The notes under the pieces were generated by a model. That model worked only from the letters and a program-made list of their open reading frames with translations. It was not told where the DNA came from and ran no database searches. A stretch of 64,000 nt of DNA, from the NCBI GenBank assembly GCA_947449695.1, contig CANFST010000001.1:62001-126000 (forward strand). The letters are read 5' to 3'. This DNA is from Chitinophagales bacterium. Lineage in GTDB: Bacteria; Bacteroidota; Bacteroidia; Chitinophagales; CAIODY01. Each line of letters starts with the position of its first letter. Positions within the stretch are counted from its first letter, which is position 1. A program made the translations under genes and the position numbers. Positions 34,574 through 42,779 of the stretch are shown here, one piece after another.

Positions 34574-35545
34574 TTAAAAATAGTTTTGAAACCATTGTTG
34601 AATAAAGACCATCGAAATCATACCAGCCAACATCACCACTTTGATAGTTGTACTCAAAACCTTATACTGCTGTGGCTTTTCAGCTTTCCACAAATTAAGT
34701 AAAACAAACAATAAAGGCAATTGCAACAAAACCGATACATAAATATTCCAGATAGTAAATAATTTATAGAAATGTCGATGAGAGTAAAAATGAAATTGGA
34801 ACCAGCCCACACAAGCCATTGTAATCAAAATTAAAACAGCTAAAACTATTTTGGTAGCTTTAACCGATAACCAGATGGGTAAAGTATTGCAATCAGTTGA
34901 TTTATCGCCTTCCAAATCTTGTAAATCTTTTATTATTTCTCTTATCCATTGGGTTAAAAAAGCAAATACAGCAAACACACTGGCACTCAACAAGATCACC
35001 TGCAAAACACTATCAAAATCAGATTGAGCATTATAAAAAATAATAGGTTCATAAAACACAGGCATCAACACAGCCACAGCCGATAATAATGCAATAGCCA
35101 CATTACCGATAACTGGTCGTTTTTTTAATTGCATAGCATATAACCAAAGCAATCCAGCAGCAGCAACCTGCACAGATGCCAGATGAAAACTGCGTATTTT
35201 AAATGCCACCAAAGCCCCCAGCAAAATCCCAATAATGTTCAGTGTATAATAATAAACCGAAGCTTGCGAATAAGAAACTGATTTAGTAATAACTACTTTA
35301 TCTGGTTTATTTAATTTATCAGTTTCAACATCGCAAAAATCATTAATGATATAACCAGCTGAGTTAATACAAACTACACTAAGAACTAACAACAAAAACC
35401 AACCTTCATTCAAATAAGGCGATAGATAACCTTCATCAATCACACAGTTTTTCAACAAAGGTATAATGATGAACCATCTTACGCAATACATTGCAAGAGC
35501 AGTCAGCAACAGGTTTATTGGGCGTATTAATCTTAAATAATCCAT
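34574..35545 (-). CDS. UbiA family prenyltransferase
   Basis: A 323-residue membrane enzyme with about eight or nine helices that transfers a prenyl chain to an acceptor. The first Mg-diphosphate motif is NDFCDVETDKLNKP, the second IIKDLQDLEGDKSTD. Homologues paired with maf in Bacteroidota are annotated as geranylgeranylglycerol-phosphate geranylgeranyltransferase-like. The start at 35545 (MDYLRLIRPINLL) fits the family's N-terminus, while an ATG at 35590 would add 15 unconserved residues. The acceptor is not certain; quinone or haem prenylation (UbiA, MenA, CtaB) is less likely by context. Confidence 0.83.
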   Translation of the reverse strand: MDYLRLIRPINLLLTALAMYCVRWFIIIPLLKNCVIDEGYLSPYLNEGWFLLLVLSVVCINSAGYIINDFCDVETDKLNKPDKVVITKSVSYSQASVYYYTLNIIGILLGALVAFKIRSFHLASVQVAAAGLLWLYAMQLKKRPVIGNVAIALLSAVAVLMPVFYEPIIFYNAQSDFDSVLQVILLSASVFAVFAFLTQWIREIIKDLQDLEGDKSTDCNTLPIWLSVKATKIVLAVLILITMACVGWFQFHFYSHRHFYKLFTIWNIYVSVLLQLPLLFVLLNLWKAEKPQQYKVLSTTIKVVMLAGMISMVFIQQWFQNYF

Positions 35546-35651
35546 GCGCAATATTACAAATAAAACCATAACCGATTTAATTCTGTTCAAGTGAAAAGAA
35601 GGTTGTTTAAAAACTACATTTTATTTTCAATAAAATTCATTTTCAAATCTT

Positions 35652-35659
35652 TACTTTTG
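35652..35659 (+). promoter_or_regulatory. Bacteroidota -7 box upstream of etfB
   Basis: TACTTTTG, an exact TAnnTTTG match 61 bases before the etfB start, in a 175-base divergent gap. Confidence 0.4.
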
Positions 35660-35720
35660 CAAAAAATTGAACAGCATTTTGCTTCAATTATCTTTTAACA
35701 AATAACGATTAACAGCAGCA

Positions 35721-36461
35721 ATGAAGATTTTAGTTTGCATTAGCAAAGCCCCCGACACCACTACCAAGATTTCTTTCATTAATAACAATACCGAGTTCAA
35801 CAACGATAAAGTGACCTGGATTATCAACCCATATGATGAATGGTATGCGTTAGTAAGAGCATTAGAATTAAAAGAAGTAAATGGCGGAACAGTTAGTGTA
35901 ATAAGCGTTGGTGGTGCTGATTACGAAGCAATTTTGCGTAAAGCATTTGCCATTGGTGCTGATGACGGTGTTCGTATTGATGCGAACCCAACTGATGCTT
36001 ATTTTGTTGCCAACCAGATTGCAACTTATGCAAAAGCACAAGGTTACGATTTAGTATTGTGTGGCAAAGAAACTATTGATTACAACAGTTCTCAAGTTGG
36101 TGGCATGTTGGCTGCATTGATGGACTTGCCTTATATTTCATTGGCTACAAAATTAGATGTTGCTGGTAATGAAGCGACCGTTGAATGTGAAATTGAAGGT
36201 GGTAAAGAAATTTGTTCGGTGAAATTACCGGCTGTAATTTCTTGTCAGAAAGGAATGGCTGAAGCCAGAATTCCAAACATGAAAGGCATCATGGCTGCTC
36301 GGACAAAACCTTTGCAAGTAATACCTGCTGCAGCTTCAGAAACTTTAACTGAAATAGTTAAATATGAATTGCCTGCTGAAAAAACTGGTTGCAAATTCAT
36401 TTCACCTGACAATGTGGATGAATTGGTGAGATTGTTACATGAAGAAGCGAAAGTGATATGA
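35721..36461 (+). CDS. etfB: Electron transfer flavoprotein subunit beta
   Basis: Forms a heterodimer with EtfA that takes electrons from acyl-CoA dehydrogenases and passes them to the quinone pool via ETF dehydrogenase. The 246 residues include MKILVCISKAPDTTTKISF, NPYDEWYALVRALEL, DLVLCGKETIDYNSSQVGGMLAALMDLP and the family signature VECEIEGGKEICSVKLPAVISC, which forms the AMP-binding site. The length is typical. The partner etfA follows, but the usual tight spacing is broken by a palindromic repeat of about 70 bases. Confidence 0.95.
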   Translation: MKILVCISKAPDTTTKISFINNNTEFNNDKVTWIINPYDEWYALVRALELKEVNGGTVSVISVGGADYEAILRKAFAIGADDGVRIDANPTDAYFVANQIATYAKAQGYDLVLCGKETIDYNSSQVGGMLAALMDLPYISLATKLDVAGNEATVECEIEGGKEICSVKLPAVISCQKGMAEARIPNMKGIMAARTKPLQVIPAAASETLTEIVKYELPAEKTGCKFISPDNVDELVRLLHEEAKVI

Positions 36462-36501
36462 AAATTTGAAGATGAATAAATTTGAAAATTAAAATACAAT
36501 G

Positions 36502-36571
36502 GAACGCTGATTATTATGATTGTTAAGATTTACGGAGATAATAATCATAATAATCTGTGTCATCAGCGTTC
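36502..36571. repeat. Palindromic repeat between etfB and etfA
   Basis: Outer arms GAACGCTGAT (36502-36511) and ATCAGCGTTC (36562-36571) are perfect complements. Inner arms GATTATTATGATT (36509-36521) and AATCATAATAATC (36543-36555) are also perfect, with a short extra TGTGTC segment on the 3' side. The transcript would form a long hairpin in the middle of the etf operon. It looks like a short non-coding mobile-type repeat. It also explains a spurious N-terminal extension of the etfA frame. Confidence 0.85.
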
Positions 36572-36593
36572 TAAAAAAAAAATAAAAATAACA

Positions 36594-37571
36594 ATGAGTG
36601 TATTAGTATTCGCAGAAAGTACAAACGGGAAATTTAAAAAATCAACTTTAGAAGCAGTATGCTATGGAAAACAAGTAGCTACACTTTTAGGAACTGATTG
36701 TATAGCGCTTGCTGATGGTGCATTAGATGCCTCTGAGTTAGCTTCATTGGGTAAAGTTGGCGCATCAAAGGTGGTTACAGTTAAACATGATAATCTTGCA
36801 CATTTTGATGCAAAAGCATATTCATATGTTGTTACTGAAGCAGCGAATAAAACCAACAGCGATGTAATTATTTTCTCTTACAATGTAAGCGGAAAAGCTG
36901 TTGCACCAATTGTTGCAGCAAAATTACAAGCAGGTTTTGTGGCAGGTGCAGTTGGATTACCTGAAATAGCAAATGGTTTCGTAGTTAAAAAAGGTGCGTT
37001 CAGTGGAAAAGCATTTGCTTATTACAATATCAAAACTTCAAAAAAAGTTATTGGCTTAACGCCAAATTCATTTCCGATAACATCAACTGATGCAACCGCC
37101 ACGGTTGAAGTATTGGACATCAATATTCCTGCTGAACAATTTAGCGTTACAGTAAAAGAGACTGTAAAAACCACTGGCGATATTTTATTGACAGATGCTG
37201 AATTAGTAGTAAGTGCTGGTCGTGGAATGAAAGGTCCAGAAAATTGGGGAATGATTGAAGAAATGGCAAAAATTTTAGGTGCTGCAACGGCTTGTAGCCG
37301 CCCGGTTGCTGATATTCACTGGCGTCCGCATGGCGAACATGTTGGGCAAACTGGTATCACTATTCGACCAAATTTATACATTGCAATTGGCATCAGTGGT
37401 GCTATTCAACACTTAGCTGGTGTTAATCAAAGCAAAACTATTGTGGTAATCAATACTGATAAAGAAGCACCTTTCTTCAAAGCTGCTGATTATGGTATTG
37501 TTGGCGATGCCTTTGAAGTAGTTCCAAAATTAAACGAAGCATTTAGAAAATATAAAGCAGCAAATCATTAA
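36594..37571 (+). CDS. etfA: Electron transfer flavoprotein subunit alpha
   Basis: FAD-carrying partner of EtfB. The start at 36594 (MSVLVFAEST) is chosen because the frame upstream to 36516 is repeat sequence. The 325 residues have the N-terminal alpha/beta domain (KFKKSTLEAVCYGKQVA, DVIIFSYNVSGKAVAP) and the FAD-binding C-terminal domain: VSAGRGMKGPENWGMIEE, ACSRPVADIHWRPHGEHVGQTG, NLYIAIGISGAIQHLAG and VINTDKEAPFFKAADYGIVGD. All FAD-domain residues look intact. Confidence 0.96.
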   Translation: MSVLVFAESTNGKFKKSTLEAVCYGKQVATLLGTDCIALADGALDASELASLGKVGASKVVTVKHDNLAHFDAKAYSYVVTEAANKTNSDVIIFSYNVSGKAVAPIVAAKLQAGFVAGAVGLPEIANGFVVKKGAFSGKAFAYYNIKTSKKVIGLTPNSFPITSTDATATVEVLDINIPAEQFSVTVKETVKTTGDILLTDAELVVSAGRGMKGPENWGMIEEMAKILGAATACSRPVADIHWRPHGEHVGQTGITIRPNLYIAIGISGAIQHLAGVNQSKTIVVINTDKEAPFFKAADYGIVGDAFEVVPKLNEAFRKYKAANH

Positions 37572-37590
37572 AATGTGTGAATGAGGAATA

Positions 37591-37634
37591 GTCAATAGTG
37601 AATTCTATTGACCATTCACCGTTCACTATGCACT
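37591..37634. repeat. Short simple repeat with hairpin before the DUF151 gene
   Basis: GTCAATAG (37591-37598) and CTATTGAC (37605-37612) form a perfect 8-bp stem with a 6-base loop. It is followed by near-repeats of ATTCACC, GTTCACTATG and CACTATG running up to the start codon at 37635. It appears to be a simple gene-border repeat. Confidence 0.6.
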
Positions 37635-38249
37635 ATGGATAAAATAGAACTTGAAATAATAACCCTTTCGCAAAATGCTTCGCAGAATCATTCCTATGCA
37701 ATAATTCTAGGAGAAAAAAATGGTATTCGCCGATTGCCAATAGTCATTGGTGCTTTTGAAGCACAAGCTATTGCTGTTGCTTTGGAGAAAGTAACACCAA
37801 GCCGTCCGCTTACGCATGATTTAATGCGCAACATCATGAATTCATTTGAAATAAAACTGAAAGAAGTGTTGATTGATAATTTGCAAGAAGGTGTATTTTT
37901 TGCCAAATTAATTTGCGAACACAACGAAGAAATTATTGAAGTAGATTCCAGAACCAGCGATGCCATTGCATTAGCAGTGCGCTTCAACTGCCCAATAAAT
38001 ACTTTTGAATTTATTTTAGACCAGGCAGGGATCGTGATTGAAAACCCAACCAATATTTCTAGTGAGCCAAAAGCGGCAGAGAAAAAACCAGCTACTCCAA
38101 AAGCAAAATCATCAGCCAAAAAAGATGATTTGAGTTCACTTTCGTTAGATGTTTTAAAAGAGAAATTGCAAACCTATTTAGAAAACGAAGAGTACGAAAA
38201 AGCTGCAGCTGTAAGAGATGAAATAGGCAAAAGAAGTCAGGCTGATTAA
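37635..38249 (+). CDS. Bifunctional-nuclease (DUF151) family protein with UVR motif
   Basis: 204 residues. The N-terminal 125 or so form the DUF151 domain: AIILGEKNGIRRLPIVIGAFEAQAIAVALE, RPLTHDLMRNIMNSF, VDSRTSDAIALAVRFNCPI. A Lys/Ala/Pro-rich linker (about 140-165) leads to a UvrB/UvrC-type helical hairpin (LDVLKEKLQTYLENEEYEKAAAVRDEI). This domain pair is standard in Bacteroidota; plant and archaeal-type members have nuclease activity, but the bacterial role is not known. The ATG at 37635 is used; nine further upstream codons would be repeat sequence. Confidence 0.88.
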   Translation: MDKIELEIITLSQNASQNHSYAIILGEKNGIRRLPIVIGAFEAQAIAVALEKVTPSRPLTHDLMRNIMNSFEIKLKEVLIDNLQEGVFFAKLICEHNEEIIEVDSRTSDAIALAVRFNCPINTFEFILDQAGIVIENPTNISSEPKAAEKKPATPKAKSSAKKDDLSSLSLDVLKEKLQTYLENEEYEKAAAVRDEIGKRSQAD

Positions 38250-38288
38250 TTTTCTTTCTTCTTATTTTTACAAAATAATTTTACCAAT

Positions 38289-39059
38289 ATGAGCAATTTA
38301 ATCATTGGTGGCGAAATGCTAACCTCGAGATTATTTTTAGGAACAGGCAAATTTTCTTCAAATGAAATGATGCAGCAATCCATTCTTTCTAGCGGTTCTC
38401 AATTGGTAACTGTTGCCTTAAAACGGGTTGATTTGAAAACCAATTCAGATAAAATGATTGAACATATTCAAGCGGCTGGTGTAAAATTATTACCTAACAC
38501 TTCTGGCGTAAGAACAGCCTCAGAAGCGATTTTTGCGGCCGAGTTGGCTCGTGAAGCTCTACAAACTAATTGGTTGAAATTAGAAATTCATCCTGACCCA
38601 AGATACCTATTGCCCGATGGCACTGAAACATTGAAAGCCACCGAAGAGTTAGCAAAAAAAGGATTTATTATTTTACCCTACATCAATGCCGACCCTGTGT
38701 TGTGCAAGCGATTGGAAGATGCAGGCGCAGCGGCTGTTATGCCTTTAGGTGCGCCGATTGGCAGCAACAGAGGCTTGGAAACTAAAGCCATGTTGAAAAT
38801 AATTATCGAGCAAAGTAATGTGCCTGTGATTGTTGATGCAGGCATTGGAGCACCATCGCATGCCGCTGAAGCTATGGAAATGGGTGCCGATGCAGTATTG
38901 GTGAATACAGCTATTGCCATTGCAGGCAATCCGAATCAAATGGCATTGGCTTTTAAAATGGCTGTTGAAGCAGGAAGATTGGCTTACGAATCAAAATTAG
39001 CACAACCAATTTATTCAAAAGCTGCTGCAAGTAGTCCACTTACTGCATTCTTAGATTAA
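38289..39059 (+). CDS. thiG: Thiazole synthase
   Basis: Builds the thiazole phosphate of thiamine from deoxyxylulose phosphate, dehydroglycine and thiocarboxylated ThiS. The 256-residue TIM barrel has [24 protein letters not shown], the Schiff-base Lys97 in [38 protein letters not shown] and [29 protein letters not shown]. No other thiamine gene and no TPP riboswitch (only 39 bases of upstream gap) are near. Its functional partner thiH is at 61781-62893. This separation is unusual, since thiS-thiG-thiH are usually clustered. Confidence 0.95.
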   Translation: MSNLIIGGEMLTSRLFLGTGKFSSNEMMQQSILSSGSQLVTVALKRVDLKTNSDKMIEHIQAAGVKLLPNTSGVRTASEAIFAAELAREALQTNWLKLEIHPDPRYLLPDGTETLKATEELAKKGFIILPYINADPVLCKRLEDAGAAAVMPLGAPIGSNRGLETKAMLKIIIEQSNVPVIVDAGIGAPSHAAEAMEMGADAVLVNTAIAIAGNPNQMALAFKMAVEAGRLAYESKLAQPIYSKAAASSPLTAFLD

Positions 39060-39151
39060 ATAAATGCTTTCGATTCTTCTATTGGCAAAGCAATATTTTT
39101 ATTTATCTTTAACCCAATCAAATAATTATTTAACCAAATAAATCAAACACA

Positions 39152-39355
39152 ATGTCAAAAATGTTAACAGCTTACTGCATGAAAACAAAAGAAAAAAATG
39201 TACCAATGCAAGATGCAGTAATTTCTAAAACTGCTCGTGGTGGCTATATGGCTCAAGGTCATGATGGTAAAGGCAACAAAATGACAACTATGTTGGGCGA
39301 AGCCACAGCTTTAGAAGCTGTAAAAAATGGTGTAGCTAAAAAACAAGGTTGGTAA
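39152..39355 (+). CDS. Small conserved protein, DUF5679-like
   Basis: 67 residues, basic, no membrane helix. The segment TAYCMKTKEKNVPMQDAVI resembles the start of DUF5679 zinc-ribbon proteins (YCVKCKEK pattern). It continues RGGYMAQGHDGKGNKMTTM, but the second Cys of the first knuckle is Thr, and no second CxxC follows, so zinc binding is probably lost. Only one Cys is left. A clean hairpin terminator follows at 39380-39408, so it is a real short transcript. The family resemblance is tentative and the function is unknown. Confidence 0.7.
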   Translation: MSKMLTAYCMKTKEKNVPMQDAVISKTARGGYMAQGHDGKGNKMTTMLGEATALEAVKNGVAKKQGW

Positions 39356-39379
39356 TTTCTTTTAGTTTCACAACTATTT

Positions 39380-39408
39380 AAAAGCGCAGATTATTCTGCG
39401 CTTTTTTT
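39380..39408 (+). terminator. Rho-independent terminator of the small protein gene
   Basis: Perfect 11-bp stem AAAAGCGCAGA / TCTGCGCTTTT with the loop TTAT and a T tract, 24 bases after the stop codon at 39355. Confidence 0.9.
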
Positions 39409-39441
39409 ATTTTCTTTATTGTCGTTTTCACTCCTCATTTT

Positions 39442-41655
39442 ATGAAGCCAATTTTATTCTTACTGTTGCTTTCTTGTTTTAGTGTCCAAGCTCAAAACAT
39501 TAAACAATCGCTCAACAGCGATAAAATGCAATGGAAATTTTATTGTACTACAAATTGTGAATTTGGAAAAGCTGGACAGAAATTTTCAGCCACCGTTCCC
39601 GGCACTATTCATTTAGATTTGTTGGATAACAAATTAATTCCCGACCCATTTTATGCCGATAATGAAAAGCGATTGCAATGGATTGATACCTTGGATTGGG
39701 TGTATGAAACTACGTTTGATGTTGATTCCAACTTGTTTAAACAAAACAATATTGAATTGCAATTTGACGGTTTAGATACTTATGCAGATGTGTATTTGAA
39801 TGATGAAAAAATAATCACAGCAGATAACATGTTTGTAAAATGGAATGAACAAGTTAAAGAACATTTGAAACAGAAAAACAACCAACTCAAAATCATTTTT
39901 CATTCTACTTTAAAAGAAGCAAAAAAACTAAAAGCAAAGTTTGAAAAAGAGCATGGTTATGAATTGCCCGAAGGTGAAAGAGTTTTTGTAAGAAAAGCGC
40001 AATACCAGTTTGGATGGGACTTTGCACCCAAATTTTTAGGTTGTGGGATTTGGAGAAATGTGAAGTTGATGGGAATAATGGAATTGAAAATTGAGAATGT
40101 AAAATTAGAAATTGACTCTTTCAATAAACAAAACGATTTTGCTTATACGCATGTAATTATCAGTTATGAAAATCTAAAGCAAGAAATATTTACTGGTGAA
40201 GATTTTAACGCTACCGATGTTTGGTTGAAATTCAAAAACCTTACAACAAAACAAGAATTGCATTTTGTAAATCGAAATCATTTTACAAGTAGCGGTAGTT
40301 TTTCTTTCCCATTAAAATTTATAAAAAAAGATTTTTGGAATTGTAATAGTGAAGGCTCACCAATACTGAATGAATTTAAAATTTCCATTTCAAATGATAG
40401 TATTCATTACATCACTCAAAAAATAAAAATTGGCATTCGAAAAGTAGATTTTATCCAACAAAAAGATTCAATCGGCGAATCCTTTTATTTCAAACTCAAT
40501 GGCAAACCAATTTTTATAAAAGGCGCAAATTGGGTTCCAGCTGATGTTTTTTTGCCAAGAGTTTCTCATCAAAAATATCGAACTCTTTTAACTGCTGCTA
40601 AAGAGGCTGGTATGAATATGCTTCGAGTTTGGGGTGGAGGAGTTTACGAAGATGAATATTTTTATCATCTATGTGATTCGCTAGGCATAATGGTTTGGCA
40701 AGATTTGATGTTTGCTTGTGCTTTGTACCCTGAAGATTCTTTGGTAACCTCAAACTCTGTTACTGGTAAAATTGCAGGGTACAGATTATTTCCTGCAAAT
40801 GCAGAAGATGAATTGGAACAAATAAAATCAAGATTGCAAAATCATCCATCAGTGGTTTTGTTTTGCGGTAATAATGAAATTGAAGAAGGATTGAAGAATT
40901 GGGGGTGGCAAGAAAGTTTACACTACACAAAAAAAGATAGTGCAATTGAATCAGAAAAATATTTCAAAATGTTTTCTGACAAAACTCAAGGTTTGAAAGG
41001 TGATATTTTTTATGAGGATGACAATTACATTTCAACTTCTCCCAAATTCGGTTGGGGACACAAAGAAAGTTTAACTAATGGAGATAGCCACTACTGGGGA
41101 GTTTGGTGGGGAATGGAACCGTATGAAATTTACAAAAAACGGGTGCCACGTTTTGCCAGCGAATATGGTATGCAAAGTTTGCCTTGCTTAGCAACCATTA
41201 GAAAATTTGCGCCTGATTCATCTTTAAGAATTAATTCTGTCGCTTTGCGCAATCATCAAAAGCATCCAACAGGTTTTGAAAACTTAGATGGTTATTTGAA
41301 ATATTATGGCTTCAAAGTAAATGGCGGATTGGTAAAAGGCAGAAAAGTAATTCCTGAATATGGCATAGGAAATCCTGATGAAGCGGATTCAACTTGGTCT
41401 ACAAAAAATTATCACAATCCAACCATAAAAGAATTTGAAGATTACATCAACGCTACACAACAACTTCAAGCAGATGCTTTGAAAACAGCAATCGAAGCGC
41501 ATATGAAAACTCAACCGAGATGCATGGGTACCATTTTATGGCAACTAAATGAACCTTGGCCTGGTGCAAGCTGGAGCTTGATTGATTATTACGGCAACAA
41601 AAAGAAAGCTTATTACCAAGTGCAAAAATTATTCACTGAAAAGAAACAAAACTAA
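39442..41655 (+). CDS. Exported beta-mannosidase (GH2)
   Basis: Releases beta-mannose from glycan ends. 737 residues with a signal peptide (1-17, ending VQAQ); a Cys at residue 12 leaves lipid anchoring just possible. The N-terminal jelly roll has SATVPGTIHLDLLDNKLIPDP and LDWVYETTFDV, the mannosidase-type GH2 pattern, then a sandwich domain and a TIM barrel with GANWVPADVFLPRV, RVWGGGVYEDEYFY, the acid/base Glu479 in CGNNEIEEG and the nucleophile Glu574 in ASEYGMQS. It is shorter than many mannosidases because the C-terminal sandwich domains are missing after about residue 730. It overlaps the convergent gene by four bases. Confidence 0.9.
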   Translation: MKPILFLLLLSCFSVQAQNIKQSLNSDKMQWKFYCTTNCEFGKAGQKFSATVPGTIHLDLLDNKLIPDPFYADNEKRLQWIDTLDWVYETTFDVDSNLFKQNNIELQFDGLDTYADVYLNDEKIITADNMFVKWNEQVKEHLKQKNNQLKIIFHSTLKEAKKLKAKFEKEHGYELPEGERVFVRKAQYQFGWDFAPKFLGCGIWRNVKLMGIMELKIENVKLEIDSFNKQNDFAYTHVIISYENLKQEIFTGEDFNATDVWLKFKNLTTKQELHFVNRNHFTSSGSFSFPLKFIKKDFWNCNSEGSPILNEFKISISNDSIHYITQKIKIGIRKVDFIQQKDSIGESFYFKLNGKPIFIKGANWVPADVFLPRVSHQKYRTLLTAAKEAGMNMLRVWGGGVYEDEYFYHLCDSLGIMVWQDLMFACALYPEDSLVTSNSVTGKIAGYRLFPANAEDELEQIKSRLQNHPSVVLFCGNNEIEEGLKNWGWQESLHYTKKDSAIESEKYFKMFSDKTQGLKGDIFYEDDNYISTSPKFGWGHKESLTNGDSHYWGVWWGMEPYEIYKKRVPRFASEYGMQSLPCLATIRKFAPDSSLRINSVALRNHQKHPTGFENLDGYLKYYGFKVNGGLVKGRKVIPEYGIGNPDEADSTWSTKNYHNPTIKEFEDYINATQQLQADALKTAIEAHMKTQPRCMGTILWQLNEPWPGASWSLIDYYGNKKKAYYQVQKLFTEKKQN

Positions 41656-42707
41656 AATACTTTTTGAATATCGTGTTGCACTTTAACAAAATCCTCCATC
41701 CTTCCAACATCAGTCCAGTAACCTATTATTGGAAATGTAGATACATTTTCTTTATTATCAATTGCCAATTGAATTAAATCGGTTGCATTAAAAAATTGTT
41801 GTTGAGGAATTAAATTTAAAATAGACTGATGCAATAAATAAATCCCAGCATTAGCTTCATAAGTATATCTTGGTTTTTCATGCAAGGCTTTAACTTTTTT
41901 ATGCTTATTTAAATCTAAAATTGCAAATGGTACATCAACTGAATAAGGCACCGTAGCAATGGTTATAGCTGCTTTTGATTGCAATGCCTGCTGATAAAAA
42001 GCCTCATAATCAATGTTAGTTATCAAATCTCCATTTTGAACTAATACATATTCGTTTGAAAATTTTTTCACCAGACGAACACTTCCGATTGTGCCTAAAG
42101 GATTTTTTTCATGAATATAATTTACTTTGATTCCTTTTGTTTCACCCTCACCAAAATGTTGTTCAATTTTTTCTTTTAAGTAATTGACTGATAAATAAAA
42201 ATTTTGTACGCCATATTGAGCTAATCTATCAATTGTATGTTCCATTATTGGCTTATTACCAACATGAAGCATAGGTTTGGGGACATCAGCTGTTAGAGGT
42301 CTTAAACGTTCACCCTTACCACCACACATAATAACCACATCCAGGGGCAAGATTGATTTGATTGTTTCTAAATCGTATATCCGAATTACCTTTTTTTGTT
42401 TATCAAGAAATGGAACAAACCTTATTTTCTTTTCTTTCAGTTCATTAATTAGAGAAGCTTTAAAATTTTGTTCATTAAAAAATTTAAAGTTTTTGTTCAT
42501 GCACACACTCACCGATTCAGTCAAATCAATTCCTTTCAATAATGAACGCCTTATATCCCCTTCTGTCAGTACTCCCAACAAATGTTTTTTGGAATCCACT
42601 ACAAACAATGTTGTTTGCAAAATGGCTTCAGGTGCCAATTTATTAAATAACTCTAAAGCTTTTTTTACACTTGTTTTTGCTTCAATGATATTATGCATTT
42701 TGCCCAT
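41652..42707 (-). CDS. CBS-domain nucleotidyltransferase fusion
   Basis: 351 residues. Residues 1-120 form a CBS pair (TTLFVVDSKKHLLGVLTEGDIRRSLLKG and IRFVPFLDKQKKVIRIYDLE). Residues 123-351 form a sugar-phosphate nucleotidyltransferase with VVIMCGGKGERLRPLT, VPKPMLHVGNKPIMEHTID (Lys144), VLVQNGDLITNIDYEAF and FPIIGYWTDVGRMEDF. The layout matches HddC/Alr-like enzymes that make NDP-heptose or related activated sugars. The CBS part may sense a nucleotide. It is likely involved in surface-polysaccharide precursor supply; the substrate is not deducible. Convergent with the beta-mannosidase gene, overlapping by four bases. Confidence 0.85.
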   Translation of the reverse strand: MGKMHNIIEAKTSVKKALELFNKLAPEAILQTTLFVVDSKKHLLGVLTEGDIRRSLLKGIDLTESVSVCMNKNFKFFNEQNFKASLINELKEKKIRFVPFLDKQKKVIRIYDLETIKSILPLDVVIMCGGKGERLRPLTADVPKPMLHVGNKPIMEHTIDRLAQYGVQNFYLSVNYLKEKIEQHFGEGETKGIKVNYIHEKNPLGTIGSVRLVKKFSNEYVLVQNGDLITNIDYEAFYQQALQSKAAITIATVPYSVDVPFAILDLNKHKKVKALHEKPRYTYEANAGIYLLHQSILNLIPQQQFFNATDLIQLAIDNKENVSTFPIIGYWTDVGRMEDFVKVQHDIQKVF

Positions 42708-42779
42708 TGATAATGGATATTTTTAGTGATGCAAATCTAATGAAATCAATTTGCTTGAATTAATTATTATTTTCCAAAA

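Noticed and set aside
36516..36593. Longer EtfA start
   Set aside because: The upstream codons come from the palindromic repeat; the conserved EtfA N-terminus starts at 36594.
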